64,000 bases of DNA. Source: Myxococcales bacterium UBA1660 (GTDB lineage: Bacteria > Myxococcota_A > Polyangia > Polyangiales > Houyiibacteriaceae). The position numbers and the translations under genes are program-made. This document shows, in pieces, positions 39,457-48,191 of the stretch (positions are counted from its first letter, which is position 1; each line of letters opens with the position of its first letter). The notes under the pieces are model-generated. The model had not been told where the DNA came from, searched no databases, and saw only the letters and a program-made list of their open reading frames with translations. Location of the stretch: the NCBI GenBank assembly GCA_002320815.1, contig DCLA01000039.1:44871-108870 (forward strand), in the 5' to 3' direction.

Positions 39457-42400
39457 GGGATCGTGGCTCCTACCCGCTCGCTCCCGCTTCGTCGAGCCGG
39501 GCGCCCCTGGTCGGCGGCGCCCAGGAGGTCCCGGAGGGTGCTGGCGAGGACCCGGACGTTGGGCTCGAGGACCATGGAGTCGTGGTCTCCGGGCACCACG
39601 TGGACGCGCACCTGGTCGCAGAAGCGGCTCCAGCCGTTGTCGTCGTAGACGTACTCCCGGTCGTGGTTGAGGATCCGCCCCGGCCCGAGCACGTAGGCCT
39701 CTTCCAGGGGAGGCCGGAAGAGCTCGATGGGCTGGTCCCACTTCCGAATCTCGTAGCGCCCGAGGGCCCGCCGGAACGCGGCCTCGATGGCCTCGTCGTG
39801 GAACTCGGTGGTGGGCGCCTCCTCGGGCTCCTCGAAGCGCTTGCGCAGCTTGCCCAGCTCCCACTCGAGCCGATTCTCGGCCCACTCCAGGAAGTACTTG
39901 GGTCCCTTCTGCTCGAAGCGCTGGGTCTGGATGCGCAGCCGGTCCTCGAGGCTCAGGTCCTCCGGCACGAGCTGGCCGGGGGTGTCCAGGAGCACCAGGA
40001 GGCCGACCTCTTCGCCGGCCTCCTTCAGCTGCCGACCCATCTCCATGGCGATGTAGCCGCCGCCGGAGAAGCCGCCGAGCAAGTAGGGCCCCTCGGGCTG
40101 GACCTGACGGATCTCCTTCAGGTAGTCGCGCGCGGCCTCCTCGAAGGTCTCGTGGGGCTCTTGGTCCCCGTAGAGGCCCCGGGCCTGGAGGCCGTAGAAG
40201 GGTCGGTCGGTGCCCACCAGGTGGGCCAGGTGCCGCAGGTTCAGGACGTTCCCGAACATGCCGGCGACCAGGAAGAAGGGCTGGCGCTCGCCGCCCTCGC
40301 CCGGGTGCATGGGCACCAGGTGCGTGAAGCGGCGCTTGGGCGCGGCCTTCTTCTTGGCCGGGGCCTCGGCCTCGCCCTCCCCCTCCACGCTGACGCCGGC
40401 GTCCTGGATGAGCGCGGCGCAGGCCTCGATGGTCGGCGCCTCGAAGAGCACGCTGATGGGGAACTCCACCTGGTAGGCCTTCTTCACCATCGCGAAGAGA
40501 CGCACGGCGATGAGGGAGTGGCCGCCCAGATCGAAGAAGGAGTCCTGCACGCCGACGCGGTCGACGCCGAGGAGCTCTTCCCAGAACCCGACCAGGGTCC
40601 GCTCGATGGCGTTGCGCGGGCCCAGGTAGTCGCTCTCCAGCTCGGGCCGGGCGAACTTCGCCGCTGCGGCCTTGCCCTCGGCCAGGCTCTCGCCGGCCTG
40701 CGCGATGAGGCCCTGGAGGTCCAGGCTGGTGGCGAAGACCTCGGGCAGCGGTCGGTCGTCGGCCATCCGCGCCAACACCCGGCGCAGGGCGTCGCCGCCC
40801 TCGGCGCGCTCGATGCCGCGCTCGAAGTTCCGCTGCAGTCGCTGCTCCGCGGGCGACAGCGGCCGGTCGGGATCGGCGGCGGCCACCGCGTCGAACTCGA
40901 CCTCGGCGCGGGTGGGCGCCTTGGCCATCGCGAACCCGGCGTCGGCCTCGAGCTTGCGGATGGCGAAGCGGGTGATCTCGGCGAGCACGCGACCGGTGGG
41001 ATCGGTGAGGGTCACGTCGAAGAAGGCGAACTCGTCGGTGCCGCGGTTGGTCCCCGCGCTGCGGGCCCAGGAGTGGATCTCGCGGGTCAGCGGGGCGTGC
41101 ACGGTGAGGCTCTCGTAGCTCACCGGGACCCACACGTGGCTGGGGGTGTAGCCCTCGATGAGACCCATCGCGAAGCCGGTAGCCAGGTCGAGCACGGCGG
41201 GGTGGAGGATCCACCCTTCGTCGTGATCGGCGGCGTAGGCATCCGGGAGCGCGAGGCGCCCGTAGGCCTCGCGCTCGCCGTAGCGCTCCTCCCGGAGTAC
41301 CCGCCAGCGCGGCCCGAAGTCGAGGTGCTTCTCCTGGGGCGAGCGCAGGCCGCTCTCGTCGTGGCGCACGTTCTCGGTGCAGCGCGCCCGGAGCGCGTCG
41401 AGGTCGACGCTTGCGGGCGTGGGCACGTCGCCGAGGGCGACCTCGGCCTGGGCGTGGAGCTGCCACGCGGGGCGCCCCTCGACGGTGCAGCGAGAGCGGA
41501 GCTGGACCTGGTAGCCGGCGTCGCTGCGGCGGGCGCCGAGGCGCACCTCGCGGGTGTCGCCGTCGTCCACCTGCAGCGGTCGCAGGAAGTAGAGGTCGCG
41601 AAGGGTCATCGGCCGGGCGCGTTCGCCCTCGAGCTCGCGCATGCCCTGGGTGATGATCTCCACCACGCCGGTGCCGGGCACCAGCGCCGGGCCCCGCGCC
41701 GCGCCGCCGATGGGCAGCGTGCGGTGCTCGTCGAGGAGCCACTGGGACTCGGGCGCGATGGTGGCGACCAGGTGCGTGAGGCCGCGCGCGTCCCGGACGC
41801 GCCCCTGGAAGAAGGGCCCCTCGGTGGGCGGGAGCTCGTCGGGACCCGCGCTCAGGTCGGTGCGGTCGAAGGCCTCGGCGGCCATGCCCACGTCGCGCCA
41901 GATGCCCCAGTGGAGCGAGGTGACCCGGGGGCCTTCGGCCCACTCGCTCGCGCGCTGCTCGGCGTAGGCGTCGAGGAAGGCGTTGGCCGCCACGTAGTCC
42001 ACCTGACCGGTGGGCGCGATGGCAGTGGAGGTCGACGAGTAGAGGAGCACGAAGTCGCACTCCTTCGCGTGCGGCGCGCCCTCGCGGACCACGAGCTCGT
42101 CGAGCACCAGGGTCCCGTGCACCTTGGGCGCGAAGACCTCCTCGATGGTGCTCAGCCCCTTCATCTGGAGCAGCTCGTCGCGGACCACGCCGGCGGTGTG
42201 CACCACCCCGCGCACCGGCCCGTGAGCCTCGCGCACCTGCTCGAGGAGCGCGCGCATCTGGGCGACGTTGGTCACGTCGGCCTGGGCGGGGATGACCGTG
42301 GCCCCCTGCGCCTCCAGCTCGCGCACGCGAGCGATCTTGAGAGCGGTGGGGTCGGTGTCGCCCCGTTCGGCGGCGTAGGCGTCCCAGCCATCGCGGTCGG

Positions 42401-45400
42401 GCAGGCCGCGCCGTCCCAGGAGCACCAGGGTGGGCGACTTCGCCGCGCGGGCGATCTCCTCGGCCGCGACCAGACCCAGCCCACCGAGGCCGCCGGTGAT
42501 CACGTAGACCCCGCCGTCACGCAGGCGGGGAACCTCCGCCGCGGGCTCGAGGGGGCGGCGCCGGAAGGTGCGCTCGAAGCGCTTGCCCTCGCGCAGGGCA
42601 GCCACCGAGGAGCCGGGGTCCGCGAGGGCCTCTTCGAGCACCGTGTCGGCCAGCGCGTCGAGGCCGGCGGTCACCTGCTTCCGGCCGGCGAAGGGGTCGA
42701 CCAGCGCCATGGCCAGCTTGCCGCCGAAGAGCCGCTTCTGGACCGCCGGGAGGCGCACGTCGAGGGTGCGCACGTGGACCCCGGAGAGCTCCCGCGGCGT
42801 GACCAGGGCAGGCCCCAGGGTCAGCGCCTTCTCGGGGTGCGGCAGCGCCTCGCCGGCCACGCGCTGGGCGTCGCTGGTGATCACCGTCAGCGCCAGGGGC
42901 CGCGGCAGGTTCTCGTCGGCGATGGCCTGGGCGAGGAAGAGCAAGGAGTAGAAGCCGCGCTCCTGGTTCCGATGGAAGAAGCTGGAGCCCGGGCGATGGC
43001 TTTCGTCCTGGGTGGTGAGCCAGAGGTGGAGGACGCGGCTGGGGACCGTGCCCGCTTTGACCAGGTCCTGGACCATGAGGTCGTAGCCCTCGCGACCGCG
43101 CTCCGGCGAGATCACGTAGGAGCCGTCGCTCATCTTGGCGAAGGTGTCGCCGGGGCGGACCAGGGTGACGCCGTGGCCCGCCTGGCGCAGCCGGCTCACC
43201 ACGCGCTCGCCGAGGCCGGCGTCATCGAGGAAGACCAGCCAGGACTCGGGGTCGCGCTCGCTCAGCTCGTCGAGGGAGTCCAGGAAGGGCGCCGCCGCCG
43301 GGCGCCACACCGGGGTCCAGCCCCAGTCGCGCACGTCCTCTTCCTTCTCCAGGCCGGGGGCCTCGGTCCGGCGCTCGCCGGGCTCGATGAAGTAGTGCTG
43401 CCGCTGGAAGGCGTAGGTGGGCAGCGAGACGCGCAGGCGCCGCTCGCCCTCCCAGAGCTGGCCCAGATCGATGGGCGCGCCGAGCGCCCAGAGGCGCCCG
43501 ACGAGCTCGAGGAGGTAGTCGTCGTCGCGGACCGCCTCGTCCTGGTGGCGGAAGCTCGAGACCACCGCCTGGGAGTCGACCTTCGGGTGCTGCTTGGCAA
43601 AGGAGCTAAGCGCCTTGCCCGGACCCACCTCGACGAAGACGCGGTCCTCGGCCTCGGCCAGGGTGCCGATGGCGTCGGCGAAGCGGACCGGCTGCCGGAT
43701 GTGGTCGGTCCAGTAGTCGGGATCGGTCGCCTCCTGGGGCGTGATCCAGGTGCCGGTCTTGCTGGACACGAAGGGCCGGTCCGGCGCGCGGAGGGCCATC
43801 TTGGCCACGTACTCGCGGAAGGGCGCCAGGATGGGATCGAAGAGCCGGGAGTGCGCCGCGCGCGCGATGTCCACGCGGCGGGCCTCGATCTCCTCGGCCT
43901 TCAGCTTCGCCTCGAACGCGTCGACGGCGCTCGGGCTGCCGCTCACCACGGTGAGCTGCGGCGCGTTGATCCCCGCGAGGTCCAGGTCACCGCCCATGCG
44001 GGCGCGGGTCTCGGCTTCGGAGAGCGGCACCGCGAGCATCGCGCCCTCGGCGGTGGAGTCCATCAGCCGCCCGCGGAGGAGCACCAGGCCCAGGGCCTCC
44101 TCGAAGTCGAAGACGCCGGTGAGACATGCGGCGACGTACTCGCCCATCGAGTGGCCACCGAACGCGTCGGCGCGGACGCCCTCCAGACCCGCGGGGCCCG
44201 CCTCGAGCACCCGCGCCATGGCGTAGGAGCAGAGGAAGGTCGCCGGGAGCTGCCGCTCGAGCGGTCGCAGCGCGGTCTCGGCTTCGTCCGAGGGGTCGGC
44301 GAAGAGGAGCGCCTTCAGATCGAAGTCCACCTCGCGCTCGCTCAGGTAGGCGAAGCCGCGGTCGAGGATCTCGCGGAAGAGGGGCTCGGTCTCGTAGAGC
44401 TCCATCCCCATGCCCACGTACTGGGCGCCGCCCCCGGGAAAGAGGAAGGCCAGGGAGGGCTTCTCGAGCGCCGAGTGGGTGTGGACCCGGAAGCGGTCCT
44501 TGGCGTCCAGGAGCTCCTGGGCTTCCTCGGCGGTGGCGGCGACGACCACCCGGCGACGTTCGAAGGCCCGGCGGCCGGCATGGAGCGTGTAGGCCACGTC
44601 GGCCAGGTTCTCGTCGGGGTGATCCGCGAGGTGCTCCGCCAGCCGCTCGGTGTTGCCCTCGAGGGCGCCCTTGGTCCGGCCGCTGATCGTGACCAGCTGC
44701 ACCTCGCGGCGACTCTCGGCGGACGGCTCGCGCAGGGGCGCCTCCTCGAGGACCACGTGGGCGTTGGTGCCGCCCACGCCCAGGCTCTGGACCCCCACCC
44801 GGCGGGGCTCGTCGCCGCGCTTCCACTCGGTGAGTTCCGCGTTGACCAGGAAGGGGCTGGCCTCGAAGTCGATGGTGGGGTTGGGCTTCTCGAAGCCCAG
44901 GGACGGCGGGATCTGCTCCCGCTCCAGGATCAGCGAACTCTTGATGAGGCTGGCGACTCCCGCGGCGGTGTCCAGGTGACCGATGTTGGTCTTCACCGAC
45001 CCGATGCGGCAGAACTGCTTGGCGTCGGTGGTCTGGCGGAAGGCGTCGGTGAGCGCGCTGATCTCGATGGGGTCGCCCAGGTAGGTCCCGGTGCCGTGGC
45101 ACTCCACGTAGCCGATGGAGTCGGCGTCGACGTCGGCCATGGTGTGGGCTTCGACGATGCACGCCGCCTGCCCGGAGACGCTGGGCGCGAGGTAGCCCGC
45201 CTTGCGGCCGCCGTCGTTGTTGATCGCGGTGCTCTTGATGACCGCGTGGATCCGGTCGCCGTCGCGCACCGCGTCCTCCAGGCGCCGCAGGGCGACCACG
45301 CCGGCGCCGGACCCGAAGACCGTGCCCTGGGCGCGATGATCGAAGGCGTGGCAGTGGCCGTCCGGCGAGAGGATCTCGCCTTCCTCGAAGACGTAGCCGC

Positions 45401-46058
45401 GCCGGTGGGGCAGCTCGATGGTCACGCCGCCCGCGAGTGCCAGATCGCACTCCTGGTTGAGGAGCGACTGGGCCGCGAAGTGCACCGCCACGAGCGACGT
45501 GGAGCACGCCGTCTGCACGTTCACACTGGGGCCTTCGAGATCGAAGACGTGGGAGACCCGGGTGACCAGGAAGTCCTTGTCGTTGCCGGTGTGGCGCAGG
45601 AGGAACATGCCCACCGAGTCGACCAGCTCGGGGTTGGAGCAGAGGTTGAAGTAGAAGTAGCTGCCCATGCCGCAGCCGCCGAACACCCCGATGGGGCCGT
45701 CGAAGGTGTCGGGCACGTGGCCGGCGTCCTCGAGCGCCTCCCAGGCGCACTCCAGGAAGTGCCGATGCTGGGGGTCGAGGATGGCCGCTTCCTTGGGGCT
45801 GAAACCGAAGAACTCGGCGTCGAAGAGCTCCATGTCGGGCACCGGCGCCGACGCCTTCACGTAGCGCGGGTGCCGGACGCGAGCGGGCGACTCGCCCTCG
45901 GCCAGGAGCTCCTCGTCGGTCCAGAAGCGGATCGATTCGGTCCCGGAGGTCAGGTTGGCCCAGAACTCCTCGGTGTTCCGAGCTCCGGGCAAGTGGGCCG
46001 CCATGCCGACGATGGCGATGGCGTTGGGGTCGAGATCGAGGTCGTCTACGTCGCTCAC
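39453..46058 (-). CDS. Type I polyketide synthase, KS-AT-KR-DH-ACP-TE
   Basis: A single-module 2201-residue PKS. KS (about 12-440): nucleophile Cys185 in QTACSTSLVA, HGTGT, and NIGHLDTAAG. AT (about 545-850): Ser637 in GGHSMGEYVAA. KR: cofactor motif VITGGLGGLGLV at about 1183-1195, Ser/Tyr1355 in VDYVAANAF. DH-like double hotdog: His1445 in LLDEHRTLPIGG (motif altered by an insertion before the glycine), Asp1624 in HPAVLDLATG. ACP: Ser1848 in FDLGGHSLIAV, of NRPS-like type. TE: Ser1998 in GGFSGGGY, with LVLLDTPG and GDHDSM. No ER domain. It probably acts iteratively and releases the product through the TE. The GTG at 46058 follows GGGAGGGAG. Extender is unknown. Confidence 0.93.
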   Translation of the reverse strand: MSDVDDLDLDPNAIAIVGMAAHLPGARNTEEFWANLTSGTESIRFWTDEELLAEGESPARVRHPRYVKASAPVPDMELFDAEFFGFSPKEAAILDPQHRHFLECAWEALEDAGHVPDTFDGPIGVFGGCGMGSYFYFNLCSNPELVDSVGMFLLRHTGNDKDFLVTRVSHVFDLEGPSVNVQTACSTSLVAVHFAAQSLLNQECDLALAGGVTIELPHRRGYVFEEGEILSPDGHCHAFDHRAQGTVFGSGAGVVALRRLEDAVRDGDRIHAVIKSTAINNDGGRKAGYLAPSVSGQAACIVEAHTMADVDADSIGYVECHGTGTYLGDPIEISALTDAFRQTTDAKQFCRIGSVKTNIGHLDTAAGVASLIKSSLILEREQIPPSLGFEKPNPTIDFEASPFLVNAELTEWKRGDEPRRVGVQSLGVGGTNAHVVLEEAPLREPSAESRREVQLVTISGRTKGALEGNTERLAEHLADHPDENLADVAYTLHAGRRAFERRRVVVAATAEEAQELLDAKDRFRVHTHSALEKPSLAFLFPGGGAQYVGMGMELYETEPLFREILDRGFAYLSEREVDFDLKALLFADPSDEAETALRPLERQLPATFLCSYAMARVLEAGPAGLEGVRADAFGGHSMGEYVAACLTGVFDFEEALGLVLLRGRLMDSTAEGAMLAVPLSEAETRARMGGDLDLAGINAPQLTVVSGSPSAVDAFEAKLKAEEIEARRVDIARAAHSRLFDPILAPFREYVAKMALRAPDRPFVSSKTGTWITPQEATDPDYWTDHIRQPVRFADAIGTLAEAEDRVFVEVGPGKALSSFAKQHPKVDSQAVVSSFRHQDEAVRDDDYLLELVGRLWALGAPIDLGQLWEGERRLRVSLPTYAFQRQHYFIEPGERRTEAPGLEKEEDVRDWGWTPVWRPAAAPFLDSLDELSERDPESWLVFLDDAGLGERVVSRLRQAGHGVTLVRPGDTFAKMSDGSYVISPERGREGYDLMVQDLVKAGTVPSRVLHLWLTTQDESHRPGSSFFHRNQERGFYSLLFLAQAIADENLPRPLALTVITSDAQRVAGEALPHPEKALTLGPALVTPRELSGVHVRTLDVRLPAVQKRLFGGKLAMALVDPFAGRKQVTAGLDALADTVLEEALADPGSSVAALREGKRFERTFRRRPLEPAAEVPRLRDGGVYVITGGLGGLGLVAAEEIARAAKSPTLVLLGRRGLPDRDGWDAYAAERGDTDPTALKIARVRELEAQGATVIPAQADVTNVAQMRALLEQVREAHGPVRGVVHTAGVVRDELLQMKGLSTIEEVFAPKVHGTLVLDELVVREGAPHAKECDFVLLYSSTSTAIAPTGQVDYVAANAFLDAYAEQRASEWAEGPRVTSLHWGIWRDVGMAAEAFDRTDLSAGPDELPPTEGPFFQGRVRDARGLTHLVATIAPESQWLLDEHRTLPIGGAARGPALVPGTGVVEIITQGMRELEGERARPMTLRDLYFLRPLQVDDGDTREVRLGARRSDAGYQVQLRSRCTVEGRPAWQLHAQAEVALGDVPTPASVDLDALRARCTENVRHDESGLRSPQEKHLDFGPRWRVLREERYGEREAYGRLALPDAYAADHDEGWILHPAVLDLATGFAMGLIEGYTPSHVWVPVSYESLTVHAPLTREIHSWARSAGTNRGTDEFAFFDVTLTDPTGRVLAEITRFAIRKLEADAGFAMAKAPTRAEVEFDAVAAADPDRPLSPAEQRLQRNFERGIERAEGGDALRRVLARMADDRPLPEVFATSLDLQGLIAQAGESLAEGKAAAAKFARPELESDYLGPRNAIERTLVGFWEELLGVDRVGVQDSFFDLGGHSLIAVRLFAMVKKAYQVEFPISVLFEAPTIEACAALIQDAGVSVEGEGEAEAPAKKKAAPKRRFTHLVPMHPGEGGERQPFFLVAGMFGNVLNLRHLAHLVGTDRPFYGLQARGLYGDQEPHETFEEAARDYLKEIRQVQPEGPYLLGGFSGGGYIAMEMGRQLKEAGEEVGLLVLLDTPGQLVPEDLSLEDRLRIQTQRFEQKGPKYFLEWAENRLEWELGKLRKRFEEPEEAPTTEFHDEAIEAAFRRALGRYEIRKWDQPIELFRPPLEEAYVLGPGRILNHDREYVYDDNGWSRFCDQVRVHVVPGDHDSMVLEPNVRVLASTLRDLLGAADQGRPARRSGSERVGATIP

Positions 46059-46150
46059 GCGCTGGCTCCCTCCCGGTCCGCGCTCCGGCATCGGTGCAGG
46101 CTTCCGGGCCGGGTGCGTATAGCACCTACACCCCCAAAACCCAGCCCTCC

Positions 46151-46241
46151 CCTTGGAAAACCGGGGGACACGTACACCCCGATCTCGCCCCGAAGAAATA
46201 GGGCGATTCCGATCCAACCCGCCCAAGATCCACTCGTCCAT
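46151..46241 (+). repeat. Dispersed 80-90 bp element, copy 3
   Basis: ccttggaaaaccgggggac, acgtacaccccgatc, TCGCCCcgaagaaataGGGCGA, gattccgatccaacccgcc and caagatccactcgtcc. It lies 93 bp upstream of the PKS start and is inverted relative to copy 2 at the other end of the operon. Confidence 0.85.
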
Positions 46242-46280
46242 GGATGAGGACCCGCGTTCGGAGGCTGCCCCCCGGGCACG

Positions 46281-46862
46281 TTGGCGAATCGAACGACGAG
46301 TACTCCGCAGCGAGGACCCGCGCGCGGATCGCTGTATGGACCGGAGAGCCGTCCCGTGTTCTCCGGGGTCGCCGAGGGACGCTTCGCGATCACGCTCAAC
46401 GCCGTGCTCAGCGGGGAGACCCCCGAGCTCGCGCGCTCGGTGACGATGCTGCTCCGCGAGGTCTTCGAGGAAGCCCAGACCTACGACGAAGCGGTCACGC
46501 GCCTGAGCGAAGGCACGATCGCCTGCGACTGCCTCTTGCTCGTGAGCGGCGTGCGCGAAGGCGAGATGTGCGTGGTCGAGCGCACGAGCCGGCGCGCCGC
46601 GATTCGCTCGCCGGCCGATGGCTTGGTGGTGGTCACCAACGACTACCGAGCGATGGACGTGGCGACCGTCGAACGGAGCGAGCTCCAGGCCACGGCGTGC
46701 GCGCGCTACGACCGCGCGTTGGCCCAGGCGCTGCGGACGGTACCCAGCGACGCCGAGGCGGCGTTCGCGATCCTCACCGACGAGCGGGTGAAGATGGCGA
46801 TCACCGTGCAGCACATGGTCATGCGCGCCGCGACCGGCGAACTCCACGTCCGGCTGCCCTGA
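46281..46862 (+). pseudogene. Truncated C45/NAAA-like autoproteolytic acyltransferase fragment
   Basis: From about 46363 the translation reads VFSGVAEGRFAITLNAVLSGETPELARSV, then EAQTYDEAVTRLSEGTIACDCLLLVSG and VVERTSRRAAIRSPADGLVVVTNDYRAM, matching the C-terminal part of C45/NAAA-like (acid-ceramidase-type) N-terminal-nucleophile hydrolases. Those proteins are about 350 residues and carry an essential N-terminal Cys that starts the mature chain. Here the region before VFSG is short, unrelated and adjoins repeat copy 3, so the catalytic Cys is missing. The frame is open for 193 codons from a TTG at 46281. It is most likely a 5'-truncated remnant; a non-catalytic protein is the alternative. 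Confidence 0.62.
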
Positions 46863-46887
46863 TCCGTCCCGGCGCCGCGGCGGTCGC

Positions 46888-47085
46888 TCAGTCCTCGCCG
46901 AGGGCGTCGGCGAGCTCGGTGCGGCTGTTGATCTCCAGCCGGGCGAAGATGTTGCGGAGGTGCGTCCGCACGGTCTCGGGGCTGACCCCGAGGACCTCGG
47001 CGATCTCGCGGTCGCTCTTTCCAGCGATCGCCAGATCGGCGACCTCCAGTTGGCGCTCGCTGAGCAGCGTTTCACGCGAACTCAC
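46888..47085 (-). CDS. Solitary LuxR-type HTH protein
   Basis: A 65-residue protein that is almost only a LuxR/GerE DNA-binding domain: LSERQLEVADLAIAGKSDREIAEVLGVSPETVRTHLRNIFARLEINSRTELADAL. It lacks a receiver or ligand domain, so it would act by DNA binding alone, or by dimerising with another LuxR protein, or it is the remnant of a longer regulator. The GTG start at 47085 is the first before the domain. It lies convergently 25 bp from the truncated hydrolase and near the PKS operon promoter, but no target is shown. Confidence 0.78.
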   Translation of the reverse strand: MSSRETLLSERQLEVADLAIAGKSDREIAEVLGVSPETVRTHLRNIFARLEINSRTELADALGED

Positions 47086-47204
47086 CGGACACCGACCCCG
47101 AATCGCTCTGTCTCACCCATCCGTGGGGATCCATAGCGCGGAGTCCCCAAACGGGCACTTACCGCGTGTGCACGAAGACACGCTCCCAGCGGGATCTTAC
47201 CGCC

Positions 47205-48191
47205 TCAGGGGGTGTTCGTATGGGCGGCCCGAAGGGTGTCTCGGGCCTCGGTGAATTCCCGTATGTTTTTCTCGAACGATGACCGGTCGTTGCTGGTGAA
47301 CGCGGAGAGAAGTCCGATGGTCTCCCGGGCGGACTCGGGGCGGTCCCCGGGGACTCGCGCGCAGAGCCGGTGGACGATGTCGGCGAAGCCCTCCGGCAGA
47401 TCGTCGCGCAGCGTCTCGAGTCGGGGGATCGCGCCCTTCCCGGCCTGGACCAGGATCTCCAGGGTGCTCAGGCCGTCGAAGGGGCGCTGCATGGCCAGGG
47501 CCTCCCAGAGCGTGAGGCCCAGCGAGTAGAGGTCGGTCGCCGCCGACGCGCGCTGTCCCGCCTGGAGCTCCGGCGCCATGTAGGGGAGCTTGCCCTTGAG
47601 CACGCCGGGGTTGGTCAGCGTGGCGCGGTCGCCGGCGCGGGCCAGACCGAAGTCCACCAGCTTGGCGATGCCCTGGGTGGACAGGAGGATGTTGGTGGGG
47701 GTGACGTCCCGGTGGAAGACCGGGGCCGCGGGACGCTCGTGCGCCGCGGCCAGGGCCCGCGCCACGTGGAGGCCCACCCGGGCCACGTGCTCCCACTCGG
47801 TGCGCGCGCCGCTGCGCGCGTGGAGTCCCCGCCAGGTCCCCATGTCCACGCCCTCGACCCACTCCATCACGATGCAGAGGCGCTCGTCCTCGTCGACCGC
47901 CAGGTCGAGCACCGACACGATGTTCGGGTGCGAGAGCACCGAGACCACCCGCGCCTCCTCCACGAAGAGGCGCGCGAACTCGGGGTCGTCGCCGAGCGCG
48001 GGCAGCATGCGCTTGATGGCCACCGGGCGGCTGAAGCCCTTGGAGCCCCGCAGCTCGCCCCGGAACACCCGGGCCATCCCGCCTTGGGCCCACTCCTCGC
48101 CGAGCACGTAGCGCCCGGCCATGAGCTCCTGGGGACGTCCCCGCGAGAGCCCGGGGATCCGCGGAGGCTTTCTGGAGTCGTCGCCGGTCAT
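47205..48191 (-). CDS. Ser/Thr protein kinase overlapped with a Rieske oxygenase gene
   Basis: A 328-residue soluble kinase: GEEWAQGGMARVFRGE (glycine loop), VAIKRML (lysine), FHRDVTPTNIL (catalytic loop HRD-x-x-x-x-N), VDFGLARAG (DFG), KLPYMAPE and TDLYSLGLTLWEAL. All catalytic residues are present. There is no membrane anchor or sensor domain. The ATG at 48191 overlaps the stop of the upstream Rieske gene (ATGA), so the two proteins are made together. This suggests the kinase regulates, or reports on, the oxygenase step; that is inference, and no substrate is known. Confidence 0.92.
   Translation of the reverse strand: MTGDDSRKPPRIPGLSRGRPQELMAGRYVLGEEWAQGGMARVFRGELRGSKGFSRPVAIKRMLPALGDDPEFARLFVEEARVVSVLSHPNIVSVLDLAVDEDERLCIVMEWVEGVDMGTWRGLHARSGARTEWEHVARVGLHVARALAAAHERPAAPVFHRDVTPTNILLSTQGIAKLVDFGLARAGDRATLTNPGVLKGKLPYMAPELQAGQRASAATDLYSLGLTLWEALAMQRPFDGLSTLEILVQAGKGAIPRLETLRDDLPEGFADIVHRLCARVPGDRPESARETIGLLSAFTSNDRSSFEKNIREFTEARDTLRAAHTNTP

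Noticed and set aside
39582..46247. A 2221-codon open frame on the plus strand opposite the PKS
   Set aside because: It has no family resemblance and is a by-product of high G+C third positions of the PKS gene, whose domains are unmistakable on the minus strand.
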